Part shown: in pieces, positions 1 to 6,302 of the stretch
Position numbering within the stretch: position 1 is the first letter of the stretch
Layout of the letters: each line of letters begins with the position of its first letter
Assembly: GCA_031425695.1 (NCBI GenBank)
Contig: JANPJV010000322.1
Coordinates: 1-24,289 of the forward strand
DNA: 24,289 nt
Source: JANPJV01 sp031425695
Lineage (GTDB): Bacteria > Pseudomonadota > Gammaproteobacteria > Xanthomonadales > SZUA-5
Direction: 5' to 3'
Program-made: the position numbers and the translations under genes
The notes under the pieces: model-generated
Database searches by the model: none
What the model was told of the DNA's origin: nothing
What the model saw: only the letters and a program-made list of their open reading frames with translations

Positions 1-225
1 CACCAGCGCGTAGACGATCAGGATCGGCACTTTCGCGGTCGGCTTCTGCTCACCGACGAAGTGATAGAGCTTGAGCTTGTCCTCGCGGTAGATCTCTTCC
101 TTCGGCGTGGCGCCGTAGGTGACGTCATCGACCTCGCGCAACACCTTGGTGCTGGCCGTCAGCTTCTGGCTGAAGCGCGCGACTTCGTCGAGCGCGTCTT
201 TGGGATTGATGTTCAGGGGACCCAT
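1..225 (-). CDS. phaC: Class III PHA synthase catalytic subunit PhaC, N-terminal part (cut by window edge)
   Basis: Seventy-five codons are visible, from an ATG at 225 to the window edge; the rest, including the lipase-box cysteine, lies outside. The peptide starts MGPLNINPKDALDEVARF and continues through KEEIYREDKLKLYHF into a hydrophobic strand PILIVYALV. This is the usual N-terminus of class III (PhaC/PhaE) synthases, just before the alpha/beta-hydrolase fold. The family polymerises (R)-3-hydroxyacyl-CoA into polyhydroxyalkanoate at the granule surface. The start is supported by a GGAG six bases upstream, inside the end of phaE, and only two bases separate the phaE stop from this ATG. That spacing implies translational coupling of the two subunits. 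The assignment rests on the N-terminal pattern plus the phaE neighbour; the catalytic residues cannot be checked here. Confidence 0.85.
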   Translation of the reverse strand, partial: MGPLNINPKDALDEVARFSQKLTASTKVLREVDDVTYGATPKEEIYREDKLKLYHFVGEQKPTAKVPILIVYALV

Positions 226-227
226 GA

Positions 228-1355
228 TCAGCTCCGTTTGCGGCGAGTGGCGCTGGACGCCGGTTTGACGGTTGCGCCGTTGCCGTTCGCAGTTTTTGCC
301 GTCGCACGCTCACGTGCGGCCTCGGCCCTTGCGGCTGGTGCTTTCGGCGCGGATGGCGGAGCCTTTCGCGGCGGACGCGGCGACACGGCCGCAGCCGTCT
401 CAACCGGTGCCGATGTGCGAGCGCTTTGGCTTTCATGCAGTTGTTCCTGCAGATCAGCTAGCTGGCGACGCATCTCGTGCATGCGCTTGTGCACGGTGTC
501 GAGCTCCGAGCGCGAGGGCATGCCGAGTGCGGCCGACGAGCGTTCCACTTCACCCTGCACCAGCTGGCGCACGCGCATCTGCGCATTGACCATCTCGCCA
601 TAGGCCTCGCGGAATTCGTCGGACAATGCGATCTCGGCGTAGCCCTCTTCGGAGGCATCGACGAAGACATCGTAGAGGCCGCGCATGCTGGTGATCTGGC
701 GACCTGGCTCGGTGCGCTCTTCGAGATTGGATTCGAACTTGGCGAGGCCAAGGCGGCTGGCCTTGTACAGCAGCGCCTGGAAGCGCCCGTTCTTCTCGCC
801 GTACTCGGTCATGCCGCGCAGAAGTGCCTGTTGGCGTTCCTGCTGCTCGCGCTGCATGCCGAAGGCTGGCATCGACATCTGACCCTTGGCCTCGGCCATC
901 ATCGGTTGGGCGGCCTTCATGAACTCGCGATAAAGATCATCGACACCCTGCGAGCCCTGCGCCGTCAGTCCTTCAAATGCGGCCAGCACTGGGTTGTGCT
1001 GCTTCGAGAACCCGCCTAGCGCCTTTTCCATGCCCGCGCGCATTGCCGCCGGGGTCATCGCTTCGGCCGGGTTGGTGGCCAGCTGGCCAACCACGCCCTG
1101 CATGAAGTCGGCGAATTGCTTGGCTGATCCCACCACCTTGTCGAGCGTCTGGTTGCCCGACTGGTTGCCGCCCATCAGCTTCATCCAGGCGTCGAAACCC
1201 TCGGGAATCGGCTGCGGACTGCCGAAGCCACCCATTCCCCCCATCCCGCCCATGGGCATTCCAGCGCCGCCGCGGGCAGCATCGGTCCAGGCCGAGAACA
1301 ACTGTTTCTGCATGGACTGCCAGTCGGGCATCCACGGATTATTCGGATCGGACAT
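228..1355 (-). CDS. phaE: Class III PHA synthase subunit PhaE
   Basis: A 375-residue protein, the non-catalytic partner that activates PhaC in class III synthases. The N-terminus (NPWMPDWQSMQKQLFSAW) has the amphipathic, tryptophan-containing PhaE start, followed by a Met/Gly-rich stretch at about residues 34-48. The C-terminal half (about 225-310) has the characteristic segment TSMRGLYDVFVDASEEGYAE, then a region ending in a heptad-like helix with MHEMRRQLADLQEQL, probably coiled coil. After residue 315 the protein changes into a tail of about 60 residues rich in Ala, Pro, Lys and Arg with almost no hydrophobic residues. Such a tail is not needed for the synthase fold and resembles the basic tails of phasins such as PhaF. 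It lies directly upstream of phaC. The ATG at 1355 is the first in frame and fits the conserved N-terminus. Confidence 0.88.
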   Translation of the reverse strand: MSDPNNPWMPDWQSMQKQLFSAWTDAARGGAGMPMGGMGGMGGFGSPQPIPEGFDAWMKLMGGNQSGNQTLDKVVGSAKQFADFMQGVVGQLATNPAEAMTPAAMRAGMEKALGGFSKQHNPVLAAFEGLTAQGSQGVDDLYREFMKAAQPMMAEAKGQMSMPAFGMQREQQERQQALLRGMTEYGEKNGRFQALLYKASRLGLAKFESNLEERTEPGRQITSMRGLYDVFVDASEEGYAEIALSDEFREAYGEMVNAQMRVRQLVQGEVERSSAALGMPSRSELDTVHKRMHEMRRQLADLQEQLHESQSARTSAPVETAAAVSPRPPRKAPPSAPKAPAARAEAARERATAKTANGNGATVKPASSATRRKRS

Positions 1356-1436
1356 GGCCCGGTTCCAGTGAAAGAAGGTCCGAGGATGCTAGCTGGAATG
1401 CGTGGAGCCCGGTGACGATGGCGACCGTAGCTCCAA

Positions 1437-1513
1437 GTAGGTCATGTTGACCGCGCAGCGGTCTACTTGACGGCTTCTCTCGCAGACATCTGCAAGTAGA
1501 TCGCTACGCGATC
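1437..1513. repeat. REP-like cluster of GTAG-headed stem-loops
   Basis: In the phaE-pnp spacer. Unit 1 (1437-1472) begins GTAGGTCATGTT, followed by the perfect hairpin GACCGC-gca-GCGGTC (1449-1463) and TACTTGACG. It is nearly the same as each arm of the repeat at 4354-4444. Two more small palindromes follow: GCAGA-ca-TCTGC (1482-1493), and a second GTAG (1496) leading into GATCGC-tac-GCGATC (1499-1513). A GTAG head joined to a stem-loop is the layout of REP elements mobilised by RAYT (REP-associated tyrosine) transposases, known as SMAG in Stenotrophomonas. No transposase is present here. The family label is inference from layout. Confidence 0.7.
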
Positions 1514-1547
1514 ACCGTGACCCAAGGCACCGGCGGCCGTCGCTGGT

Positions 1548-1575
1548 AGAGCGTCCGGACAAGGTCCGGACCCAC
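1548..1575. repeat. Palindromic element, intergenic copy (same element as in nuoG)
   Basis: The core is GTCCGGAC-aag-GTCCGGAC (1553-1571): two self-complementary octamers that also pair with each other as an 8-bp stem with a 3-base loop. With its flanks (agagc on the left, ccac on the right) the 28 bases are identical to 12449-12476 inside nuoG, and related to 17444-17468 inside nuoL. It lies between the REP-like cluster and the pnp terminator, in non-coding DNA. Confidence 0.8.
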
Positions 1576-1669
1576 GTGCAGCGAGTCGCACCCTACAAGA
1601 GTCACCACGCCCACAGCGGCGCGAGATCGCTCGTTCATGACCCAGCTTACGCCGCCCACCCCAGAAACA

Positions 1670-1695
1670 ACAACGGGCCCCGCGGGGCCCGTTGT
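1670..1695 (-). terminator. Rho-independent terminator of pnp
   Basis: A perfect 12-bp stem, ACAACGGGCCCC paired with GGGGCCCGTTGT around a GC loop, 21 bases past the pnp stop. Read on the minus strand it is followed by TGTTTCTGG, a broken T-run. The stem is symmetrical, but position and T-tract fit termination of pnp. There is no plus-strand gene ending nearby. Confidence 0.75.
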
Positions 1696-1716
1696 CTTGC
1701 CATTGCTCTCGACCGA

Positions 1717-3831
1717 TCAGCCTTCGACGGCTGCGCCCTGCTCGTCTTCAGTTACCGCCTTGATCGACAGGCGGATGCGGCCCTGCTTGTCAACTTCGAG
1801 GACCTTGACGCGCACGCTGTCGCCTTCCTTGAGCTTGTCGGAAACCCGCTCGACGCGCTCGTTGGAGATCTGGGACACATGCACCAGACCGTCGCGGCCC
1901 GGGAGGATGGTGACGAATGCACCAAAGTCCATGAGCTTGGCGACCTTGCCTTCGTAGATGCGACCCGGCTCGACATCGGCGGTGATCTGCTCGATGCGCT
2001 TGCGCGCGGCGTCGGCGGCAACCTGGTTGTTCGACGCGATCGTGATCGTGCCGTCGTCCTGGATGTCGATGACCGTGCCGGTCTCTTCGGTGATGGCCCG
2101 GATGGTGACGCCGCCCTTGCCGATCACGTCGCGGATCTTGTCCGGATGGATCTTCATGGTGAACAGGCGCGGTGCGAACTCACTCATTTCCGACCGATGG
2201 GTGTCGATCACCTTGGCCATTTCGCCGAGGATGAAGCGACGGCCTTCGCGGGCCTGAGTCAGCGCATTGCGCATGATCTCTTCGGTGATGCCGTCGATCT
2301 TGATGTCCATCTGCAGGGCACTGATGCCCTCCCATGAACCGGCCACCTTGAAATCCATGTCGCCGAGATGATCTTCGTCGCCGAGGATGTCGCTGATCAC
2401 GGCGTACTTGTCGCCTTCCTTGATCAGGCCCATGGCGATACCGGCCACCGGTGCCTTCAACGGCACGCCCGCATCCATCAGCGCCAGCGAGGCGCCGCAG
2501 ACCGAGGCCATCGACGACGAGCCGTTCGACTCGGTGATCTCGGCGACCACGCGCACCACATAGGCGAAGTCTTCGACCTTCGGCATCACCGCCTGCACGC
2601 CGCGCTTGGCGAGCTTGCCGTGACCGATTTCGCGACGCTTCGGCGCCAGCATCATGCTGATCTCGCCCACCGAGTACGGCGGGAAGTTGTAATGCATCAT
2701 GAAGCTTTCGCGTGACTCGCCTTCGACCGCATCGATCAGCTGCGAATCACGCGAAGTGCCGAGCGTGACCGTAACGATCGCCTGGGTCTCGCCGCGCGTG
2801 AACAGCGCCGAGCCGTGGGTGCGCGGCAGCAGGCCGGTACGCACCGAGATCGGGCGCACGGTGCTGGTGTCGCGTCCGTCGATACGCGGCTGGCCGTCGA
2901 TGATGCGCTTGCGCACCAGGTTGTATTCGATGTTCTCGAAGCTGCGGCCGATCTGTGCATCGGTCCACCCATTCGCGAGCGACTGCTCGGCGAGTGCGGC
3001 GATGGCGGCAGTCTTGGCGGCGCCCGAGGCAGTTCGGCGCTCCGGCTTCTGACGGATGTCGTAAGCCGCGTTGAGCGGGGCTTCGGCATGCGCCAGGACG
3101 GCCTGGTCAAGCTGCGCCATTTCCACCTGCGGCGTCCACTTGAACGGGGTCACGCCGACTTCGGCCACCAACTCGTTGATCGCGTTGATCACCGCCTGCT
3201 GTGCCCGATGACCGAACATCACCGCGCCGAGCATCACTTCTTCGCTGAGCAGCTGCGCCTCGGACTCGACCATCAGCACGGCCTTGTCGGTACCGGCGAC
3301 GACCAGCTCGAGCTGCGAATCCTTGAGCGTGGTGACGCTCGGATTCAGCACGTAGTTGCCACCGATGTAGCCGACCTTGGCGATGCCGATGGGGCCGCCG
3401 AAAGGCAGGCCGGCCAGGCACATCGCGGCGGAGGCGCCGATCAGCGCGGCGATCGAGGGATCGCTTTCCGGGTTCATCGACATCACCGTGGCCATGCACT
3501 GGATGTCGTGGAAGAAACCTTCCGGGAACAGCGGGCGGATCGGGCGATCGATCAGGCGCGAGGTCAGGGTCTCACGCTCGGTCGGACGACCTTCGCGCTT
3601 GAAGAAGCCACCCGGGATGCGGCCGCCGGCGTAGAACTTCTCTTGGTAATTGACCGTCAGCGGGAAGAAATCCCGACCTTCCTTGGTGCGCTTGTCGGCG
3701 ACCACGGTGACCAGCACGACGGTACCGTCGATGCTGACCATGACTGCGGCGGTTGCCTGCCGCGCGATTTCGCCGGTTTCCAACGTGACCAGCTGCTCGC
3801 CGTACTGGAATTGCTTGGTGACCTTCGCCAC
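1717..3831 (-). CDS. pnp: Polyribonucleotide nucleotidyltransferase (PNPase)
   Basis: A 704-residue phosphorolytic 3'-to-5' exoribonuclease of the RNA degradosome. The domains are in the expected order: a first RNase PH fold with FFPLTVNYQEKFYAGGRIPGG, an all-helical linker around residues 230-310, and a second RNase PH fold carrying the catalytic aspartates in SDILGDEDHLGDMDFKVAGS (about 485-505). A KH domain (VIGKGGVTIRAITEE) and a C-terminal S1 domain (GRIYEGKVAKLMDFGAFV) follow. The length is typical of the family. The start is GTG at 3831, giving MAKVTKQFQYG; AAAGGA lies nine bases upstream and no in-frame ATG fits better. It follows rpsO after an 86-bp spacer with a stable hairpin, as in E. 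coli, where RNase III cleavage and PNPase autocontrol act on that leader. Similar control here is inference. Confidence 0.97.
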   Translation of the reverse strand: MAKVTKQFQYGEQLVTLETGEIARQATAAVMVSIDGTVVLVTVVADKRTKEGRDFFPLTVNYQEKFYAGGRIPGGFFKREGRPTERETLTSRLIDRPIRPLFPEGFFHDIQCMATVMSMNPESDPSIAALIGASAAMCLAGLPFGGPIGIAKVGYIGGNYVLNPSVTTLKDSQLELVVAGTDKAVLMVESEAQLLSEEVMLGAVMFGHRAQQAVINAINELVAEVGVTPFKWTPQVEMAQLDQAVLAHAEAPLNAAYDIRQKPERRTASGAAKTAAIAALAEQSLANGWTDAQIGRSFENIEYNLVRKRIIDGQPRIDGRDTSTVRPISVRTGLLPRTHGSALFTRGETQAIVTVTLGTSRDSQLIDAVEGESRESFMMHYNFPPYSVGEISMMLAPKRREIGHGKLAKRGVQAVMPKVEDFAYVVRVVAEITESNGSSSMASVCGASLALMDAGVPLKAPVAGIAMGLIKEGDKYAVISDILGDEDHLGDMDFKVAGSWEGISALQMDIKIDGITEEIMRNALTQAREGRRFILGEMAKVIDTHRSEMSEFAPRLFTMKIHPDKIRDVIGKGGVTIRAITEETGTVIDIQDDGTITIASNNQVAADAARKRIEQITADVEPGRIYEGKVAKLMDFGAFVTILPGRDGLVHVSQISNERVERVSDKLKEGDSVRVKVLEVDKQGRIRLSIKAVTEDEQGAAVEG

Positions 3832-3877
3832 TGGGGGATGTCCTTTCGGGGTTTTGATTTTTCGGGTTCAGATATGC

Positions 3878-3905
3878 GAAGGGCCGTGCTCGCGCACGGC
3901 CCTTC
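3878..3905 (-). terminator. rpsO-pnp intercistronic hairpin (attenuator or processing site)
   Basis: A perfect 12-bp stem, GAAGGGCCGTGC with GCACGGCCCTTC, and a 4-base loop, 12 bases after the rpsO stop. On the minus strand it is followed by GCATATCTGAACC, without a clean T-run, so read-through into pnp is likely. In E. coli the same spot holds the t1 terminator and the RNase III-cut pnp leader. Which of these roles applies here cannot be told from sequence. Confidence 0.6.
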
Positions 3906-3917
3906 TTGATGTTTCGC

Positions 3918-4187
3918 TTAGCGACGCAGACCCAGCTTCTCGATGAGCGAGCGGTAGCGCGCGTCGTCTTTGCGCTTCAGGTATGCCAGCAGCTGACGGC
4001 GCTGGTTGACCAGCTTCAGCAGGCCGCGGCGGGAATGATGGTCTTTCTTGTGCGATTCGAAGTGCTTGGCGAGCATTTCGATTCGCGCGGTGAGCAGAGC
4101 GACCTGGACTTCCGGGGAACCGGTGTCGCCGGCGCTGCGCTGATGAGTTTTGATGACGTCGCCGGATTGGGTGGCGTTCAAAGGCAT
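3918..4187 (-). CDS. rpsO: 30S ribosomal protein S15
   Basis: Eighty-nine residues, the same length as E. coli S15. It binds the three-way junction of 16S rRNA in the platform of the small subunit early in assembly. Conserved S15 segments are clear: GDTGSPEVQVALLTARI, the rRNA-contacting HFESHKKDHHSRRGL, and LLAYLKRKDDARYRSLIEKL followed by the C-terminal LGLRR. The start is the ATG at 4187 (MPLNATQSGDVIK), with AGGAG eight bases upstream; longer in-frame extensions upstream have no ribosome site and do not match S15. It is first in an rpsO-pnp operon read from the promoter at 4312-4341. Confidence 0.97.
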   Translation of the reverse strand: MPLNATQSGDVIKTHQRSAGDTGSPEVQVALLTARIEMLAKHFESHKKDHHSRRGLLKLVNQRRQLLAYLKRKDDARYRSLIEKLGLRR

Positions 4188-4277
4188 GGGACAACTCCTG
4201 GTAGATGAAGCAGCAGACAAACGCCAAGCCCAGAAGGACGTCAGCCTTGAGGCGACCGACCGAGCAAGACGCGATGA

Positions 4278-4303
4278 ACTCATCCCGAAGGTGTGGAATG
4301 AGT
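4278..4303 (-). promoter_or_regulatory. Stem-loop in rpsO 5' leader, possible S15 autocontrol site
   Basis: In the rpsO leader, ACTCATTCC pairs with GGGATGAGT (9 bp including one G-T wobble) around an 8-base loop, about 20 bases after the predicted transcription start. S15 represses its own mRNA through leader structures in several bacterial groups, with sequences that differ between groups. Position supports that role; no known S15-binding signature was recognised. Confidence 0.35.
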
Positions 4304-4311
4304 AGCCGCCC

Positions 4312-4341
4312 ATTGTAGGCGCGCATGCGTGGAAGAAACAA
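4312..4341 (-). promoter_or_regulatory. Sigma-70-type promoter for rpsO-pnp
   Basis: On the minus strand, TTGTTT (-35, 4336-4341) and TACAAT (-10, 4312-4317) are separated by 18 bases. Both boxes differ from consensus at only one or two positions. Transcription would start near 4305, giving a leader of about 118 bases. This is the best promoter match in the window. Confidence 0.65.
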
Positions 4342-4353
4342 CCCGAGGCTTTC

Positions 4354-4444
4354 GTAGGTCATGTTGTCCGCGCCAGCGGACTACTTGACGCTTTACTCCG
4401 ACAAAGACGTCAAATAGCCCGCTGGCGCGGGCAACATGACCTAC
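4354..4444. repeat. Inverted pair of GTAG-headed REP-like elements
   Basis: Two 37-base arms in opposite orientation (4354-4390 and 4408-4444) are complementary at all but three positions, separated by a 17-base spacer. Each arm starts at its outer end with GTAGGTCATGTTG and contains its own small hairpin: GTCCGC-gcca-GCGGAC in the left arm and GCCCGC-gcca-GCGGGC in the right arm read from its own end. The element sits between the divergent rpsO and tpiA, just upstream of the rpsO -35 box. The paired layout is that of a BIME-type REP doublet. The unit at 1437-1472 is the same family. Confidence 0.8.
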
Positions 4445-4501
4445 AAGGGCGTTTCGATTGGCACAAAGCTACGGCAAGGCAGCACACCTGCCGGGGCGCT
4501 C

Positions 4502-4561
4502 GGATCGGCGCGCCGCATGCGGCGCAAGCGCCGATCCTCCCCTTGCCCCCGCCCCCGCCCC
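4502..4561. promoter_or_regulatory. Hairpin plus G-quadruplex-type tract upstream of tpiA
   Basis: The stem GGATCGGCGC/GCGCCGATCC (4502-4511 with 4528-4537) encloses the palindrome GCCGCATGCGGC. It is followed at once by a C-rich run (4539-4561). On the minus (template) strand this reads as four G-runs of 4, 5, 5 and 4 with loops of 1, 1 and 3 bases, a textbook quadruplex motif. It ends 38 bases before the tpiA start and would lie in the promoter or leader. Any effect on expression is inference. No clear promoter boxes were found in 4446-4500. Confidence 0.5.
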
Positions 4562-4599
4562 TCGCTATGGTCCGCGGCCTTCGTGAAGGGCTCGTACTG

Positions 4600-5373
4600 A
4601 TGCGTCGCAAGCTGGTCCTCGGCAATTGGAAGATGAACGGCAATCGCACCAGCGCGCAGGCGTGGGCGGCGGCGGCACGTCGTCTTGCCGATGAACTGAG
4701 CGGCGTCGAGATTGGTGTGCTGCCGTCGTTTGTCCATTTGAGCGAGGTAGCCGCAGCGGCCAGCGGCTCGGCGTTGCGAGTCGGTGCGCAGGATCTGGCG
4801 GCGCAGAAAGCAGGCGCCTTCACCGGGGCCATCGCGGCCGAGATGCTCGTGGATGTCGGGGCGACGCACGTGTTGATCGGCCATTCCGAGCGGCGCCACG
4901 TCTTCGGCGAGAGCGCATCGACAGTCGCTGCCAAGCTTGAGCGAGCGCTTGCGGTTGGTCTGACCCCGGTGCTGTGTGTCGGCGAAACGCTGGAGCAACG
5001 CGAAGCCGGCCAGACCGCCATCGTCGTGCTCGATCAGTTGCGCGCTTTGCTGGACCTCGAAGGCAGCGCGGCGCTCGAGCGCACGATCGTTGCCTACGAA
5101 CCGGTGTGGGCGATCGGAACTGGCAAGACTGCAACCCCGGAGCAGGCGCAGGAAGTGCACGCCCTCATCCGTAGCGCAATCGCCAAACGCGATGCTATGC
5201 TTTCGGGTCTTGTTCGCATCCTTTACGGCGGCAGCGTCAAGGGATCGAATGCAACGCAACTGTTCGCTTTGGCGGACATCGATGGCGGGCTCATCGGCGG
5301 CGCATCCTTGGTTCCTGACGAATACGCCGAAATTTGTCGTGCAGCAGCGCTGCACGCAGTCGAGAAAATTTAG
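4600..5373 (+). CDS. tpiA: Triosephosphate isomerase
   Basis: A 257-residue (beta/alpha)8 barrel that interconverts dihydroxyacetone phosphate and glyceraldehyde 3-phosphate in glycolysis and gluconeogenesis, in the cytosol. The catalytic set is complete: Asn9 and Lys11 in LGNWKMNGN, His95 in IGHSERR, and Glu167 in AYEPVWAIGTGK, which also carries the flexible loop 6. The phosphate-binding YGGSVKGSN and the final GGLIGGASL are present. The start chosen is the ATG at 4600 (MRRKLVLGNWK), with GAAGGG about nine bases upstream. An in-frame ATG at 4567 would add 11 unconserved residues. The stop is three bases from secG, the tpiA-secG pair common in Proteobacteria. Confidence 0.97.
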   Translation: MRRKLVLGNWKMNGNRTSAQAWAAAARRLADELSGVEIGVLPSFVHLSEVAAAASGSALRVGAQDLAAQKAGAFTGAIAAEMLVDVGATHVLIGHSERRHVFGESASTVAAKLERALAVGLTPVLCVGETLEQREAGQTAIVVLDQLRALLDLEGSAALERTIVAYEPVWAIGTGKTATPEQAQEVHALIRSAIAKRDAMLSGLVRILYGGSVKGSNATQLFALADIDGGLIGGASLVPDEYAEICRAAALHAVEKI

Positions 5374-5375
5374 TT

Positions 5376-5915
5376 ATGAAGATCGCTTCAATCGTCCTGT
5401 ATCTGGTGGTCACCATCGCGATGATCACCTTCATCATGCTGCAGCGTGGTAGCGGCGCCAATGCGGGCTCGGGTTTCGGTGCCGGTGCCTCCGGCACGGT
5501 CTTCGGTGCGCGCGGCTCGGCCAACTTCCTGTCGAGCGCCACCAAGTGGCTCGCCGTCGCGTTCTTCGCGCTGAGCTTAGGGATGGCGGTGTACGAGACG
5601 CGTGTCGGCACTGCGCGCGACGCGGCGGCTGACCTTGGCGTGATGGGTGCCCTGCCCGCCGCGAGCGAAACGCCGGCTGCACCAGAAGCTGCCCTTCCGG
5701 CAACTGGCGATGTCCCGGCCGCACCGGCTGGCGACAACCCAGTCGCGCCGATTGGCGATGTACCGTCTGCACCCGCGGCGAGCACCAGCGCGGACCCGGC
5801 TGCGGCGACTCCGGTGATCGAAAGTGCGACGCCGGCCGAAGCTGCGACGACGCCGCCTCCGGCCGCCGAAGAGGCTGCGCCGACAGCAACGCCGGACGCG
5901 CCCAAGCCAGAATAA
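5376..5915 (+). CDS. secG: Preprotein translocase subunit SecG with long Ala/Pro-rich tail
   Basis: A 179-residue inner-membrane protein of the SecYEG channel; SecG assists SecA-driven protein export. Residues 1-20 form the first membrane helix. The conserved cytoplasmic loop follows (MLQRGSGANAGSGFGAGASG, then GTVFGARGSANFLSSATKW), and a second helix lies at about 60-76. This is the whole SecG core. The remaining roughly 95 residues are an Ala/Pro/Glu/Asp-rich tail with loosely repeated GDVPAAPAGDNPVAPIGDVP segments, probably disordered. E. coli SecG is about 110 residues, so the tail is an addition. The start is the ATG at 5376 (MKIASIVLYLVV); the ribosome site is weak and translation is probably coupled to tpiA two bases upstream. 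Confidence 0.92.
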   Translation: MKIASIVLYLVVTIAMITFIMLQRGSGANAGSGFGAGASGTVFGARGSANFLSSATKWLAVAFFALSLGMAVYETRVGTARDAAADLGVMGALPAASETPAAPEAALPATGDVPAAPAGDNPVAPIGDVPSAPAASTSADPAAATPVIESATPAEAATTPPPAAEEAAPTATPDAPKPE

Positions 5916-5963
5916 AACAAGCCATAATTGCGGTTCGCATACGAGCCACAACCGTTTAAAAAT

Positions 5964-6050
5964 GCCGACGTGGTGGAATTGGTAGACACGCTACTTTGAG
6001 GTGGTAGTGGGGTTAAACCCGTGACAGTTCGAGTCTGTTCGTCGGCACCA
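5964..6050 (+). tRNA. tRNA-Leu (anticodon GAG)
   Basis: An 87-base class II tRNA. The acceptor stem GCCGACG (5964-5970) pairs with CGTCGGC (6040-6046), followed by A and an encoded CCA. The D-arm contains AATTGGTAGAC. The anticodon arm is CTACT-TTGAGGT-GGTAG with GAG at 5998-6000, reading CUC and CUU. A long variable arm (GGGGTTAAACCC) and the T-arm GTTCGAGTC are present. CATAAT at 5923-5928 may be its -10 box, but no convincing -35 is seen. It lies between secG and nuoA. Confidence 0.97.
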
Positions 6051-6056
6051 TTTCAG

Positions 6057-6255
6057 TGTCGGAACACAGTCCATCCATGGACTGTTTCCGACATGCTTCA
6101 CAAAGAGTGTCATTTTCGTATCGCTTCATTTTCGACGCGTGCGCGCCGAAAATGGCGGCACGGCCTCGTGCCGAGGCACTTTTAGACTGGTCGTGGTCCT
6201 TCCTCAGGACCGCAGGTCAGAGCTTCCACGCAGCCCGGCCCTAGCGCCGGGCTGC
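6057..6255 (+). promoter_or_regulatory. Cluster of five stem-loops between tRNA-Leu and nuoA
   Basis: Five hairpins follow each other in a spacer of 252 bases without a gene. (1) 6057-6093: TGTCGGAA then ACAGTCCAT paired with ATGGACTGT and TTCCGACA, one bulged C, 17 bp. (2) 6127-6154: CATTTTCG/CGAAAATG with inner CGCG/CGCG. (3) 6156-6173: CGGCACG-gcct-CGTGCCG. (4) 6195-6211: GGTCCT/AGGACC. (5) 6230-6255: GCAGCCCGGC/GCCGGGCTGC. Stem 3 excludes the alternative hairpin GCCTCG-tgc-CGAGGC (6163-6177), which is followed by acTTTT, like a terminator/antiterminator pair. It may end the tRNA transcript, form the nuo leader, or be REP-like. The nuo promoter was not identified. Confidence 0.5.
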
Positions 6256-6302
6256 TGAGTCATAGGCCCTCCAAAGGAACAGAAGAAGGGAGCCAAAGCA
6301 CC

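Noticed and set aside
1437..1575. CRISPR array
   Set aside because: Repeats are palindromic and unequally spaced, with no regular spacers and no cas genes.
2815..3909. Long plus-strand open frame (364 codons) opposite pnp
   Set aside because: It is antisense to a clear PNPase, is His/Arg/Asp-rich as expected from GC-rich shadow frames, and has no ribosome site or recognisable motif.
3868..4362. 164-codon minus-strand frame overlapping rpsO
   Set aside because: Another frame of the rpsO region; rpsO itself is unambiguous and well supported by its ribosome site and promoter.
4441..5355. Minus-strand open frame opposite tpiA
   Set aside because: The TpiA reading frame with all catalytic residues is on the plus strand; this frame has no family features and runs into the REP-like repeat.
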